DNA of 64,000 nt from Salipiger bermudensis HTCC2601 (GCF_000153725.1 NZ_DS022276.1:1902432-1966431); one strand, 5' to 3'. Numbered from the stretch's first letter, positions 55,628 to 64,000 are shown. The notes: generated by a model from the sequence alone, not told the origin. Program-made: numbers and translations.

Positions 55628-56599
55628 ATGCACGGGCGCTGGCGCCATATCGGACTGGCCCTCGGGCTGCTCGCGGGCCTTGCGGCCTGCGACAGCTCGA
55701 AGCTGGCGCCGCGCCAGACCGACGTGCCGCCCAGCGCACGACCGGAGGGGCTGAAACCGGAGGTGCCCGAAGAGGCGCCGCGACGGCGCTCGCTCGCCAG
55801 CCGCGACCTCGAGACCTACTATGCCCGCGTGCAGGCCGACCTTCTCGCGCAGGGGCTCTTGCGCACCGATGGCGGTGGTCCCGACACGCCCTTTACGGAC
55901 ACCATGCTGCTGCGCAATTTCGAGCGCATCGCGCTGGCCGAAGAGTACGAGCGTGGCGCCGGGCTGCGCCCCTCGCGCGGTGAGCTCGGACGGATCAAGA
56001 AATGGAAAAAGCCGGTGCGGGTCGCGGTCGAGTTCGGCGCCCTCGTGCCCGCCGCGCAGCGGGTACAGGACAGCAACATGGTGGCGCAATACGTCCGCCG
56101 ACTGGCCCGCGTCAGCGGTCACCCGATCGCGATGGATAGCAACGACACCAACTTCCACGTGCTCTTCATGTCCGAGGACGACAAGGCCGAGATCGCGCCG
56201 CGCATCCGGGCGCTGGTGCCCGATGTGAACCCCGCCTCGCTGAAGATCTTCGACAACCTGCCGCGCTCGATCCACTGCCTCGTGATCGCCTTTTCCGAGA
56301 CTCCCGGAGGCTACGACTACGGCGAGGCCATCGCGGTGATCCGCTCCGAACATCCCGACCTGCTGCGCCGCTCCTGCATCCACGAGGAAATGACGCAGGG
56401 GCTGGGACTCGGCAACGACTCGCCGCAGGCACGGCCGTCGATCTTCAACGACGACGACGAGTTCGCCCTGCTGACGACCCATGACGAGATGCTGCTCAAG
56501 CTGCTCTACGACCCGAAGGTGACGCCAGGCATGGATGTGGACGAAGTCCGCCCCATCGTCGCGGCGCGCGCCGCCGAGCTGATGGGCGGCCCGTCCTGA
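55628..56599 (+). CDS. DUF2927 lipoprotein with HEExxQ signature
   Basis: 323 residues. Signal peptide with lipobox LAAC; Cys21 would be the acylated residue, so it is tethered to a membrane. The DUF2927 core contains KKWKKPVRVAVEFGA and SCIHEEMTQGLGLGNDS, where His252-Glu253-Glu254-x-x-Gln257 looks like a modified zincin site (HExxH expected). Whether it is a protease is not known. Starts 3 bp after telA; the envelope side of the proposed TelA/XpaC assembly. Confidence 0.82.
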   Translation: MHGRWRHIGLALGLLAGLAACDSSKLAPRQTDVPPSARPEGLKPEVPEEAPRRRSLASRDLETYYARVQADLLAQGLLRTDGGGPDTPFTDTMLLRNFERIALAEEYERGAGLRPSRGELGRIKKWKKPVRVAVEFGALVPAAQRVQDSNMVAQYVRRLARVSGHPIAMDSNDTNFHVLFMSEDDKAEIAPRIRALVPDVNPASLKIFDNLPRSIHCLVIAFSETPGGYDYGEAIAVIRSEHPDLLRRSCIHEEMTQGLGLGNDSPQARPSIFNDDDEFALLTTHDEMLLKLLYDPKVTPGMDVDEVRPIVAARAAELMGGPS

Positions 56600-56664
56600 G
56601 CCGCACTTAACCGGGCGTTCACCTCTCGGGCGTAGGACCGTACCGGCATGATCGGGACGGGACG

Positions 56665-57090
56665 ATGTTCGACAACGCCACGAAACAGCAGGTTCTCTCC
56701 AGCGCGCTGCGGCTGCGCCTCGCCAGCAGCGCGCTGACGCGGGATTTCTATGACCGGCTCTTCGACCGCGCGCCCGAGTTGCGCGCGATGTTCCCCGCCG
56801 ACATGTCGGCGCAGTCGGACAAGCTCTTCGATATGGTGCTGGTTCTGGTGCAGTCGCTCGACCACCTGCAGATGCTGGTGGCCGAGATCGAGGCGCTTGG
56901 CGTGCGCCATCACGAATACGGCGTGACCGAGGAACAATATGCGCTGGTCTCGGAGGTGCTGCTCGACACGCTGGAACATCACGTCGCCGACTGGTCCGAG
57001 GTCGATCGCAAGGCCTGGGCGCTGCTGCTTGGCTATGTCTGCGACCTGATGATCACCGGCGCCCGGGATCATGCCAGCTCTGCCGCGTGA
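56665..57090 (+). CDS. Single-domain globin
   Basis: 141 residues, all helical. The N-terminal helices (VLSSALRLRLASSALTRDFYDRLFDRAPELRAMF) carry the conserved Phe and Pro of bacterial globins; LGVRHHEYGV (78-87) contains the likely proximal haem ligand His82. Could bind O2 or NO. Lies 65 bp after the DUF2927 gene and 186 bp before the SPFH gene. Confidence 0.86.
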   Translation: MFDNATKQQVLSSALRLRLASSALTRDFYDRLFDRAPELRAMFPADMSAQSDKLFDMVLVLVQSLDHLQMLVAEIEALGVRHHEYGVTEEQYALVSEVLLDTLEHHVADWSEVDRKAWALLLGYVCDLMITGARDHASSAA

Positions 57091-57276
57091 TCCCTGCCCC
57101 ACTGGCGCCGGATGCCGACCGGGTGCACCGAAACCACCCCTTCCAATAACGCGCCCCTGCGGTCCGTTGAGGCGCGCCCGCCCCACCCTGCCCGGCGGTT
57201 TCCCCCCGGCCGCCGCTTGTGTCCGGCCAAGCCGTGGTTAAGTTGAGGGCAAACGCAGTTTCAGCGGGGCACCGCC

Positions 57277-58413
57277 ATGGGCATTCTCGACTTCCTTTCC
57301 GGCCAGTTCATCGACGTCATCCACTGGGTGGACAACACCCGCGACACGATGGTCTGGCGCTTCGAGCGCGAGGGGCACGAGATCAAGTACGGTGCCAAGC
57401 TCACAGTGCGCGAGGGGCAATCGGCGGTCTTCGTCCACGAGGGCCAGCTGGCGGATGTGTTCACCCCCGGTCTCTACATGCTCGAGACCAACAACATGCC
57501 GATCATGACCAGCCTGCAGCACTGGGATCACGGCTTCCGCTCGCCCTTCAAGTCCGAGATCTACTTCGTCAACACGACGCGGTTCAACGGGCTGAAATGG
57601 GGCACCAAGAACCCGATCATCTGCCGCGACCCGGAATTCGGTCCGGTGCGCCTGCGCGCTTTCGGCACCTACTCGGTGCGCGTCACCGATCCGGCCCGCT
57701 TCCTCAGCGAGATCGTCGGCACCGATGGCGAGTTCACCTCGGACGAGATCAGCTTCCAGATCCGCAACATCATCGTGCAGGAATTCTCGCGCCTGATCGC
57801 GGGGTCGGGCATCCCGGTGCTCGACATGGCCGCCAACACGCAGGAGCTTGGCAAGATGCTGGCCGACGGCATCTCGTCCACCATCGCCGAATACGGCCTG
57901 TCGCTGCCCGAGCTTTATATCGAGAACATCTCGCTGCCCGCCGCCGTCGAGGCGGCGCTCGACAAGCGCACCTCGATGGGGGTGATCGGCAACCTCGACG
58001 CCTATACCAAGTTCCAGGCCGCCGAGGCCCTGGGCAAGGAAGGCTCCGCCGCCGGGCAGGCCATGGGCACCGGTTTCGGTGCGGGGCTCGGCATGTCGAT
58101 GGGCGCGCAGATGACCGGGGCGCAGGCCGGCCCGTGGGGGGCGCGCCCCGCTGCTGCCGCGCAGCAGCCCGCCTCCGCGGCCCCACCCCCGCCTCCCCCG
58201 CCGCCGGTCGAGCATGTCTGGCACCTTGCCGAGAACGGCCAGACCAGCGGCCCGTTCTCCAAGGCCCGGCTCGGGCGCATGGTGACCGAGGGCGGCCTCA
58301 CGCGCGAGACCTATGTCTGGACGCAAGGTCAGGACGGCTGGAAACGGGCCGAGGACGTGGCCGAGCTGGCGCAGCTCTTCACGGTGATGCCGCCTCCGCC
58401 TCCGGGCGCCTGA
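57277..58413 (+). CDS. SPFH-domain protein with C-terminal GYF_2 domain (YdjI-like)
   Basis: 378 residues. SPFH/Band7-like domain (about 30-235), with the YdjI/virion-core family start MGILDFLSGQFIDVIHWVD and SLPELYIENISLP. Then a Gly/Ala/Met region, a proline run (about 300-310), and a GYF_2 domain (VWHLAENGQTSGPFSKARL through DGWKRAEDV, about 312-360). No membrane helix. In Bacillus, YdjI works with the zinc-ribbon protein YdjG and PspA at stressed membranes. A YdjG-like gene follows at 59835. Confidence 0.9.
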   Translation: MGILDFLSGQFIDVIHWVDNTRDTMVWRFEREGHEIKYGAKLTVREGQSAVFVHEGQLADVFTPGLYMLETNNMPIMTSLQHWDHGFRSPFKSEIYFVNTTRFNGLKWGTKNPIICRDPEFGPVRLRAFGTYSVRVTDPARFLSEIVGTDGEFTSDEISFQIRNIIVQEFSRLIAGSGIPVLDMAANTQELGKMLADGISSTIAEYGLSLPELYIENISLPAAVEAALDKRTSMGVIGNLDAYTKFQAAEALGKEGSAAGQAMGTGFGAGLGMSMGAQMTGAQAGPWGARPAAAAQQPASAAPPPPPPPPVEHVWHLAENGQTSGPFSKARLGRMVTEGGLTRETYVWTQGQDGWKRAEDVAELAQLFTVMPPPPPGA

Positions 58414-58511
58414 GCGACAGGACGGCGCAATCGTGCTACCCTGCCGCGAGGCAGCGGCCCGGGATCAGCGGGCATCACATGGGCGGGAACTGCATTTCAG
58501 GAGGTTCCCCG

Positions 58512-58808
58512 ATGATCCTGCGGCTCTTTCAGGTCACCACCCGGCCCGGCAAGGAAGCGGAGTTCTCCCGCTTCTTCCACGAGGTCGCGATCCCATTGAT
58601 GAACACCACCGACGGCATCGTGTCGGTGCTTCCCGGTGCCGCGCGGGTCGATAGCCCGCGCGAGTTTGCTTTCGTGATGGTCTGGCGCGATCTCGATGCG
58701 CTCAAGGCCTTTGTCGGCGAGGACTACACCACACCGCATATCGATCCCGCCGAGGACGCGCTGGTCGAGTCGCGCTCGATCCGCCACTACGACCTCGCCG
58801 AGATCTGA
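58512..58808 (+). CDS. Antibiotic biosynthesis monooxygenase (ABM) family protein
   Basis: 98 residues, one ferredoxin-like ABM domain (MILRLFQVTTRPGKEAEF; FAFVMVWRDLDALKAFVG). Substrates of such small proteins range from polyketides to haem; none can be assigned. AGGAGG lies 6 nt before the ATG, which marks the start inside a longer open frame. Convergent with the cupin gene, 6 bp away. Confidence 0.82.
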   Translation: MILRLFQVTTRPGKEAEFSRFFHEVAIPLMNTTDGIVSVLPGAARVDSPREFAFVMVWRDLDALKAFVGEDYTTPHIDPAEDALVESRSIRHYDLAEI

Positions 58809-58814
58809 GACGCT

Positions 58815-59102
58815 TCAGGCCACGAATTCCACCTCGATGAAGCTCATCGGGGCGTCGCCGTAGTTGATGACGTTGTGCTCGGTGCCGGCGTCGCGGCGAT
58901 AGGCCTCGCCCGCCTTGGTCACCACCTCGCGCACCTCGCCACCGGGCAATTGCAGCCGCATGGTCAGGTCGGTCAGCGCCACGATGACGTAATCGTATTC
59001 GTGCACGTGCCAGCCGGTCTCGGCGCCGGGCGCAAAATCGAACCTCGTCACACGGGTCTTCGCGTCAGAAATCATCTGGGTGGCAGCGGCTTCATCGCAC
59101 AT
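58815..59102 (-). CDS. Small cupin-domain protein
   Basis: 95 residues, single cupin barrel. Metal-ligand motif GWHVHEYDYVIV (HxH...E-like) and the second-motif His in GTEHNVIN. Function unknown. Overlaps the upstream secreted-protein gene by 11 bp, so the two are coupled. Confidence 0.85.
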   Translation of the reverse strand: MCDEAAATQMISDAKTRVTRFDFAPGAETGWHVHEYDYVIVALTDLTMRLQLPGGEVREVVTKAGEAYRRDAGTEHNVINYGDAPMSFIEVEFVA

Positions 59103-59685
59103 CTGTCTGGTCCTTCAGTTGGGGAGAGAAACTCTTGTCCGCGGGCAGCGCGCTTATCATCAGCGGGCCCATGCAGGCATCGGGTGGGAAGCTTAGCGCG
59201 TCATCGCGCAACGCCGGGAACGGGCGCTCGGGCGGCACCTGCGACTCGAGGATCAACCTGCCGTCGATGCAGAGATCCTGCGCCGCGTTGCCGATGTTGA
59301 AGCCGAAGCCGCCCGCGCCGCAATCGGTGCCGAACCCGTCCATGTTCCACGCCTGCGGCATCATCGCGCCCTCGCCGAACACGGCGAATTCCGAGCTCTG
59401 CGGCAGGAAGGTCAGCACCCAGCTGGTTTCCTCATTGAGCATCGACAGTGCCCAGCGCCCGACCGGGTCTCCGTCGCGGCTGCCCTCGATGAAAAAGCAG
59501 GTCAGGTCGCTCGCCGTGACGATGCTGCTGCCCAGCAGCGCGGCATCGAAGGACATCGCCCCGCGCATCACGTAGCTGCCCCCGCCCTGCCACTCGAAGC
59601 GGTAGCGGGCCTCTTCGGCGGCCGTGGCACCGGCAGAGGCGCAGAGCAACAGCCCTGCCAGCGCGGCGTTCATGCGGTGTCTCAT
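59092..59685 (-). CDS. Secreted hypothetical protein
   Basis: 197 residues with a signal peptide (MNAALAGLLLCASAGATAAEEA). The mature part has WQGGGSYVMRGAMSFDAALL and several cysteines (LTCFF, TDCGAG, DLCIDG, DACMG) that may form disulphides. No family recognised. Start ATG 59685 (MRHRMNAAL); 59673 is possible. Divergent from the zinc-ribbon gene, coupled to the cupin gene. Confidence 0.75.
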   Translation of the reverse strand: MRHRMNAALAGLLLCASAGATAAEEARYRFEWQGGGSYVMRGAMSFDAALLGSSIVTASDLTCFFIEGSRDGDPVGRWALSMLNEETSWVLTFLPQSSEFAVFGEGAMMPQAWNMDGFGTDCGAGGFGFNIGNAAQDLCIDGRLILESQVPPERPFPALRDDALSFPPDACMGPLMISALPADKSFSPQLKDQTDVR

Positions 59686-59834
59686 GGCGACCCTGCAATA
59701 TCCCGTATCGTTTCGCGGCCCGTCAGCCGGGCCCGTCCGGCGCCACCCTAGACAGCCGTTCCGGAAAGGAAAACCGGGTTCCATCGCCCAAGCATCCGAC
59801 CTAGGGTCGGCCTGCCGGAAACAATGGGGCCGTG

Positions 59835-60920
59835 ATGATCGAGGAACACCGTTTTCCCTGCCAGCAATGCGGCGCCGATTACCGCTACGATCCCGCCAAG
59901 GGCCAGCTGGTCTGCGACCATTGCGGCGACGTGCAGGAGATCGCCGAGCACGGACCGTGGTCCAACTCGATCCGCGAGCTCGATTTCCGCGCCGCCATCG
60001 ACGACCTGCTGCCGCTGCAGGAGATGGAGGACCTGCGGGTCACCCAGTGCCCCAATTGCGGCGCCGAGGTCGAGTTCGATCCGGACACCCACGCCACCGA
60101 ATGCCCGTTCTGCGCCACCCCAGTGGTCACCGACACCGGCACCCACCGCCAGATCAAGCCGCGCGGCGTGCTGCCCTTCATCCTCGACGAGCGCGCCGCG
60201 CATGATGCCATGACGGGCTGGCTCGGGCGGCTCTGGTTCGCGCCGAACGGGCTCAAGGAGTATGCCCGCAAGGGCCGCAAGATGCAGGGCATCTACGTGC
60301 CCTACTGGACCTTCGACGCGCAGACGCAATCGGCCTATCGCGGCCAGCGCGGCACGGTCTACTACGAGCGTCGCACGGTGATGCGCGACGGCAAGCGCCA
60401 GACCGTGCAGGTCGCCAAGGTGCGCTGGCGTTCGGTCTCGGGTCGGGTGGCGCGGTTCTTCGACGACGTGCTGGTACTGGCCTCGCGCTCGCTGCCGAAG
60501 AAATTCACCGACGCGCTCGAGCCCTGGGATCTGACGCGGCTCGAGCCCTACCAGCCCGAGTTCCTCGCGGGCTTCCGCGCCGAGGGCTACCAGGTCGATC
60601 TCGACGAGGGGTTCCGCGAGGCCCGCGTCATCATGGACCGGCAGATCGAGCGCGACGTGAAGTTCGATATCGGTGGCGACCGCCAGCGCATCGAGGGCGT
60701 CGACACGCAGGTCGCGGCGGTCACCTTCAAGCACGTACTGCTGCCGGTCTGGCTGGCCGCCTACAAGTATCGCGGCGAGACCTATCGTTTCGTGGTCAAC
60801 GGCACCACCGGCCGGGTGCAGGGGGAACGTCCGTGGTCGACCTGGAAGATCGCGCTCGCGGTGGTGCTGGGGCTGATCGTCGCCGTCATCGCGGGCTTCA
60901 TCCTGGCGCAGGGACAGTAG
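59835..60920 (+). CDS. Zinc-ribbon membrane protein (YdjG-like)
   Basis: 361 residues. Two zinc ribbons at the N-terminus: C9/C12/C27/C30 (FPCQQCG...VCDHCG) and CPNCG...CPFC about 40 residues on. A middle domain with YVPYWTFDAQTQSAYRGQRG follows and one C-terminal helix (IALAVVLGLIVAVIAGFILA). This is the TFIIB-zinc-ribbon-plus-membrane architecture of Bacillus YdjG, often mislabelled as a primosomal helicase. GTG 59832 is an alternative start. Followed by a perfect hairpin. Confidence 0.88.
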   Translation: MIEEHRFPCQQCGADYRYDPAKGQLVCDHCGDVQEIAEHGPWSNSIRELDFRAAIDDLLPLQEMEDLRVTQCPNCGAEVEFDPDTHATECPFCATPVVTDTGTHRQIKPRGVLPFILDERAAHDAMTGWLGRLWFAPNGLKEYARKGRKMQGIYVPYWTFDAQTQSAYRGQRGTVYYERRTVMRDGKRQTVQVAKVRWRSVSGRVARFFDDVLVLASRSLPKKFTDALEPWDLTRLEPYQPEFLAGFRAEGYQVDLDEGFREARVIMDRQIERDVKFDIGGDRQRIEGVDTQVAAVTFKHVLLPVWLAAYKYRGETYRFVVNGTTGRVQGERPWSTWKIALAVVLGLIVAVIAGFILAQGQ

Positions 60921-61310
60921 CGCGCCACCAAATAGGGCGGGCATCGCTGCCCGCCCTACGTCACGATGTCCGGGACCGGTCTCGGGGAAGGCGGGACGGG
61001 GATCTCCGCCCTGGTCGACCTATCCCTTGGTCACCGTGATCGTCCTGCCCCGGCTCTCCTCCGGCGCTTTTCTCGGGACAGTGATCTCAAACGTTCCGCC
61101 TGCCATACCGATCGCTGCGCCGTTTGCGCCGACCGGTGCAGACGCGAGCCCTGGCCGATCCTGATCGGTTCAGCCCTGACACACCGTCTTTCCGACAGAT
61201 CCCAATGTATGTCTGTTTCGCCCGCTCCGCCTTGATCCCGCGCAAATCCGGGCCTTGTTTCCGATCCCGCAACGCGGCAAGTTGCGGCGCTAACAGAAGG
61301 AGGACCGACG
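60921..61310. other. Intergenic region after the zinc-ribbon gene
   Basis: 390 bp without a credible gene. It holds a strong hairpin (60933-60958) and, near its right end, the AAGGAGG ribosome-binding site of the PfkB gene. A plus-strand frame at 60966-61235 has no family likeness or start site. Confidence 0.5.
60933..60958. terminator. Perfect hairpin after zinc-ribbon gene, REP-like
   Basis: TAGGGCGGGCA (60933-60943), loop TCGC, TGCCCGCCCTA (60948-60958): an 11-bp GC stem 12 bp after the stop codon. No T-run. Resembles the GTAGGGYGGGCA intergenic hairpins scattered in many proteobacterial genomes, so it may be a repeated element as well as a 3' end. Confidence 0.6.
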
Positions 61311-62210
61311 ATGATCCTGTGCTGCGGCGAATCGCTGATCGACATGCTGCCCCGGACCGCCAGCACCGGCGAGCCGAGCTTTGCGCCCGTCGCCGGCGGC
61401 GCGGTGTTCAACACCGCCATCGCGATCGGCCGTCTCGGCGCGCCGAGCGGCTATCTTGGCGGCATCTCCACGGACCTTTTCGGCACCGTGCTGGCCGAGG
61501 CGCTGACCGCCTCGCGGGTGGATTTCTCGCTCGCGCCACGCTCGGACCGGCCCACCACGCTGGCCTTCGTGACCCTGACCGACGGCCACGCACAATACGC
61601 CTTCTACGACGAGAGCACCGCCGGGCGGATGCTGTCGGAAGACGACCTGCCGGCACTCGGTGCCGAGACCGAAGCCTTGTTCTTCGGCGGCATCAGCCTG
61701 GTCTCGGAGCCCGCTGCCGACAGCTACGCCGCGCTTTGCGCGCAGGCGGGCGAGCGGCTGGTGATGATCGATCCCAACATCCGCCCCGGCTTCATCACCG
61801 ACGAGCCGCGCTACCGCGCCCGTCTCGAGGCGATGCTCGCCCGTGCCGACATCGTCAAGATCTCCGACGAGGACATGGCCTGGCTCAGCACCACGCCTGC
61901 GGCGCTGATCGAGGGCGGCGTGGCACTGGTGCTCGAGACCCGCGGCGCCGAGGGCGTGGTGGCCTATTCCGCCGGGGGCGAGATCTCGGTCCCCGCGGAG
62001 CGCGCCGAGGTGGTCGACACCGTCGGCGCCGGCGACACGTTCAACGCGGGCCTGCTCGCGGGGCTCTGGCGCAGCGGGCTGCTCGCGCGCGGCTCGGTGC
62101 GCGGTGCGGCGCTGGAAGACCTGCGCCCGGCCATCGCGCTCGGCGCCAAGGCGGCGGCGGTCACCGTCAGCCGCGCCGGCGCCAACCCGCCTTGGGAGAC
62201 CGAACTGTGA
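61311..62210 (+). CDS. PfkB-family carbohydrate kinase (fructokinase-like)
   Basis: 299 residues. N-terminal [34 protein letters not shown], and the C-terminal signature [19 protein letters not shown] with the catalytic Asp (about residue 240). It phosphorylates a sugar hydroxyl; fructose or a related ketose is the usual call for this branch. AAGGAGG lies 8 nt before the ATG. GTGA overlap with dtd. Confidence 0.9.
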   Translation: MILCCGESLIDMLPRTASTGEPSFAPVAGGAVFNTAIAIGRLGAPSGYLGGISTDLFGTVLAEALTASRVDFSLAPRSDRPTTLAFVTLTDGHAQYAFYDESTAGRMLSEDDLPALGAETEALFFGGISLVSEPAADSYAALCAQAGERLVMIDPNIRPGFITDEPRYRARLEAMLARADIVKISDEDMAWLSTTPAALIEGGVALVLETRGAEGVVAYSAGGEISVPAERAEVVDTVGAGDTFNAGLLAGLWRSGLLARGSVRGAALEDLRPAIALGAKAAAVTVSRAGANPPWETEL

Positions 62211-62647
62211 GGGCGCTGATCCAGCGCGTCTCGGAGGCGCGCGTCACGGTCGAGGGCGCGGTGCTGGGCGAGATCGGCCCCGGCCTGCTGGTGCTGGTCT
62301 GCGCCATGCAGGGCGACACCGAGGCGCAGGCCGACAAGCTCGCAGCCAAGATCGCCAAGCTGCGCATCTTCAAGGACGAGGCCGACCGCATGAACCTCTC
62401 GGTGCGCGACGTCTCCGGCGCGGCGCTGGTGGTCAGCCAGTTCACCCTGGCCGCCGAGACCAAGGGCAACCGCCCGGGGTTTTCCACCGCCGCCGCCCCG
62501 GATGCGGGCAAGCGCCTCTACGAGCGTTTCGCCGCCACGCTTCAGGCCGAAGGCGTGCCCGTGGCCACCGGCCGCTTCGGCGCCGACATGAAGGTGTCGC
62601 TGATCAATGACGGCCCGGTGACGATCTGGATCGACACCGAGGGCTGA
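62207..62647 (+). CDS. dtd: D-aminoacyl-tRNA deacylase
   Basis: 146 residues starting at a GTG overlapping the kinase stop. Motifs: [31 protein letters not shown] (the SQFTL active site) and the C-terminal [20 protein letters not shown] (Gly-cisPro-type motif GP). Removes D-amino acids from tRNA. Confidence 0.96.
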   Translation: MRALIQRVSEARVTVEGAVLGEIGPGLLVLVCAMQGDTEAQADKLAAKIAKLRIFKDEADRMNLSVRDVSGAALVVSQFTLAAETKGNRPGFSTAAAPDAGKRLYERFAATLQAEGVPVATGRFGADMKVSLINDGPVTIWIDTEG

Positions 62648-62708
62648 GGTCAGGGCGACAGGCGGCGGCACCATTGCATGCCGCCCTCCCGGCCCCGGCG
62701 TCTTCGGA

Positions 62709-63668
62709 TCAGCCCCCGACCCGGTTCGGCACCTTTTCCCCGGCAAAGAAGGCCCGAAGGTTCTCGACCGCCATCCGGCCCATGTCCTCGCGCACTTCCA
62801 GCGTCGACGTGCCGAGATGCGGCAGCAGCACCACGTTGTCGAGCGCCCTGAGCGCCTCGGGCACCTTGGGCTCGAACTCGTAGACGTCGAGCCCCGCCCC
62901 GCCGATCTGCCGCGCCTCCAGCGCCGCGATCAGCGCCGCCTCGTCGACGATGTCGCCGCGCGCGATGTTGACCAGATGCGCCGCGGGTTTCATCGCCGCC
63001 AGCACGCCTGCATCGACCATGTGATGGGTCTCCGGGCTCGCCGGGACCGAGACCACCAGCACGTCGACCTCCGCCGCCAACGCCTCGGGCGAGCCGTAGC
63101 GCTCGGCCGGGAAATCGAGGTTCTTCTCGGAGCGCGAGGCATAGGCCACCGACATGCCGAAGCCGAAATGGCAGCGCCGCGCGATGGCCTGTCCGATGCG
63201 CCCCATGCCAAGGATGCCGACGCGCTTGCCGGTCATATGCAGGCCCAGCATCTGCACCGGGTGCCAGCCCTCCCACTGCCCGGACCGCACAAGCCGCTCG
63301 CCCTCGGCGGCGCGACGACAGGTCATCAGCATCAGCGTCATGGCAATGTCGGCGGTGGCGTCGGTGACGGCGCCCGGCGTGTTGGTCACGGTGATCCCGG
63401 CGAACTCGGCCGCTGCCACGTCGATATGGTTGAAGCCGACACCGAAATTGGCGAGGATCTTCGCCCGCGGCGCACCCGCCTGCTCGAAGACCTCCGCCGA
63501 GAAGCCATCGCCCAGCGTCACCAACACGCCGTCATAGCCCGCGAGCGCCTCGAGCATCTCTTCGCGGCTCAGCGGGTACGGGCTGTCCCGATACGTCACA
63601 TCAAAGAGCGCACGGGCCTCATCGACGACGCTCTCGGGCAGGTTGCGGCCGATCAGAACCTTGCTCAA
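62709..63668 (-). CDS. D-2-hydroxyacid dehydrogenase (glyoxylate/hydroxypyruvate reductase-like)
   Basis: 319 residues. NAD(P)-binding GMGRIG (154-159) and the catalytic triad Arg237 (ARGDIVDE), Glu266 (YEFEP) and His284 (LPHLGTST). It probably reduces glyoxylate or hydroxypyruvate. Translation appears to start at TTG 63668, which overlaps the csaA stop as TTGA; the in-frame ATG at 63755 lies inside csaA and adds Arg/Gly-rich non-family sequence. Confidence 0.92.
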   Translation of the reverse strand: MSKVLIGRNLPESVVDEARALFDVTYRDSPYPLSREEMLEALAGYDGVLVTLGDGFSAEVFEQAGAPRAKILANFGVGFNHIDVAAAEFAGITVTNTPGAVTDATADIAMTLMLMTCRRAAEGERLVRSGQWEGWHPVQMLGLHMTGKRVGILGMGRIGQAIARRCHFGFGMSVAYASRSEKNLDFPAERYGSPEALAAEVDVLVVSVPASPETHHMVDAGVLAAMKPAAHLVNIARGDIVDEAALIAALEARQIGGAGLDVYEFEPKVPEALRALDNVVLLPHLGTSTLEVREDMGRMAVENLRAFFAGEKVPNRVGG

Positions 63669-64000
63669 TGCAGCCGTGCCCCGAGGGGCACCTCCCCGTC
63701 GGGACCGGCCAACACCACCGCGCCGGCCGCGTCGGTGACGCCCAGCGTCAGGCATTGCGACATGAAGGGCCCGATCTGGCGCGGCGGGAAGTTCACCACC
63801 GCCATCACCTGCCGCCCGACCAGCGCCTCGGGCGTGTAATGCTCGGTGATCTGCGCCGAGCTCTTCTTTTCGCCGATCTCGGGGCCGAAATCGATCCAGA
63901 GCTTGATCGCGGGCTTGCGCGCCTCGGGAAAGGGCTCGGCGCGGACGACCTTGCCGACGCGGATGTCGACCTCGAGGAACTGGTCAAAGCTGATCTCAGC
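63665..64000 (-). CDS. csaA: CsaA-type tRNA-binding protein, C-terminal part (runs off window end)
   Basis: The last 111 residues are present: FDQFLEVDIRVGKVVRAE, KLWIDFGPEIG, NFPPRQIGPFMSQCLTLG, ending PLGARLH. This is the tRNA-binding OB-fold of the CsaA chaperone-like family, close to full length; the start codon is just outside the window. It overlaps the downstream dehydrogenase by TTGA. Confidence 0.93.
   Translation of the reverse strand, partial: AEISFDQFLEVDIRVGKVVRAEPFPEARKPAIKLWIDFGPEIGEKKSSAQITEHYTPEALVGRQVMAVVNFPPRQIGPFMSQCLTLGVTDAAGAVVLAGPDGEVPLGARLH

Noticed and set aside
54323-56482. 719-codon minus-strand frame
   Set aside because: Antisense to telA and the DUF2927 gene; both plus-strand genes have lipobox, ribosome-binding sites and family motifs.
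60966-61235. 89-codon plus-strand frame between the zinc-ribbon and PfkB genes
   Set aside because: No ribosome-binding site, mixed Arg/Ser/Cys-rich composition and no recognisable domain.

Overview
The window is high-GC bacterial DNA with tightly packed, often ATGA- or GTGA-overlapping genes. It carries the alphaproteobacterial rpmH-rnpA-yidD / yidC-MOSC-engB-argB neighbourhood, a Rhodobacter-type fdsGBACD formate dehydrogenase operon, a FYDLN_acid (TIGR02300) gene, and intergenic repeats with a conserved GAGGTATTT core that I associate with Rhodobacteraceae/Roseobacteraceae. A marine or halotolerant member of that group is the best guess (inference). An Mrp/Pha sodium/proton antiporter, several paralogous transporters and acidic C-terminal tails fit this. 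No rRNA operon, CRISPR array, transposase, integrase or prophage was seen.

Layout. 1-777: start of a flavoprotein oxidoreductase and a TVP38/TMEM64 membrane protein. 778-10593: ribosome and membrane-biogenesis block (rpmH, rnpA, yidD; yidC, a MOSC protein, engB; then argB, a ferredoxin-like protein and a SixA-type phosphatase), with sodC, ttcA and an EAL c-di-GMP phosphodiesterase between yidD and yidC. 10615-16652 (minus): Mrp antiporter operon with fused A/B subunits. 16892-23913: LysR regulator and the NAD-dependent molybdenum formate dehydrogenase operon. 23973-28274: MacB/FtsX-like ABC exporter with a membrane-fusion protein, then a GntR regulator, a YgjP-type metalloprotease and the FYDLN protein. 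30215-31750: tRNA-Ala(GGC) followed by a small islet with a glycosyltransferase and gene scraps. 31751-47834: housekeeping and transport genes (xylulokinase, murJ, phospholipase D, a catalytically dead rhomboid, trpS, DMT and MFS transporters, an ABC-2 exporter, a TsuA/YedE-like permease, ruvCAB). 48159-52151: a DUF1127 protein, prmA, rluE, tadA, rluB. 52236-60920: two XpaC-like proteins, TelA, a DUF2927 lipoprotein, a globin, an SPFH-GYF protein, ABM and cupin proteins, and a zinc-ribbon membrane protein. 61311-64000: PfkB sugar kinase, dtd, a 2-hydroxyacid dehydrogenase and the end of a CsaA-type protein.

The most interesting region is 52.2-60.9 kb. It places side by side two modules that in Bacillus subtilis lie at separate loci: XpaC with a TelA/YaaN protein, and a YdjI-like SPFH protein with a YdjG-like zinc-ribbon membrane protein. 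Added components are tiny membrane peptides, a lipoprotein with a conserved-looking HEExxQ signature, and a globin. I propose a candidate envelope-stress assembly; this is inference from gene content and order. Secondary points are a rhomboid that has lost its catalytic serine, histidine and oxyanion asparagine, a structured repeat sitting between fdsB and fdsA, and paired palindromic hairpins after engB and trpS.
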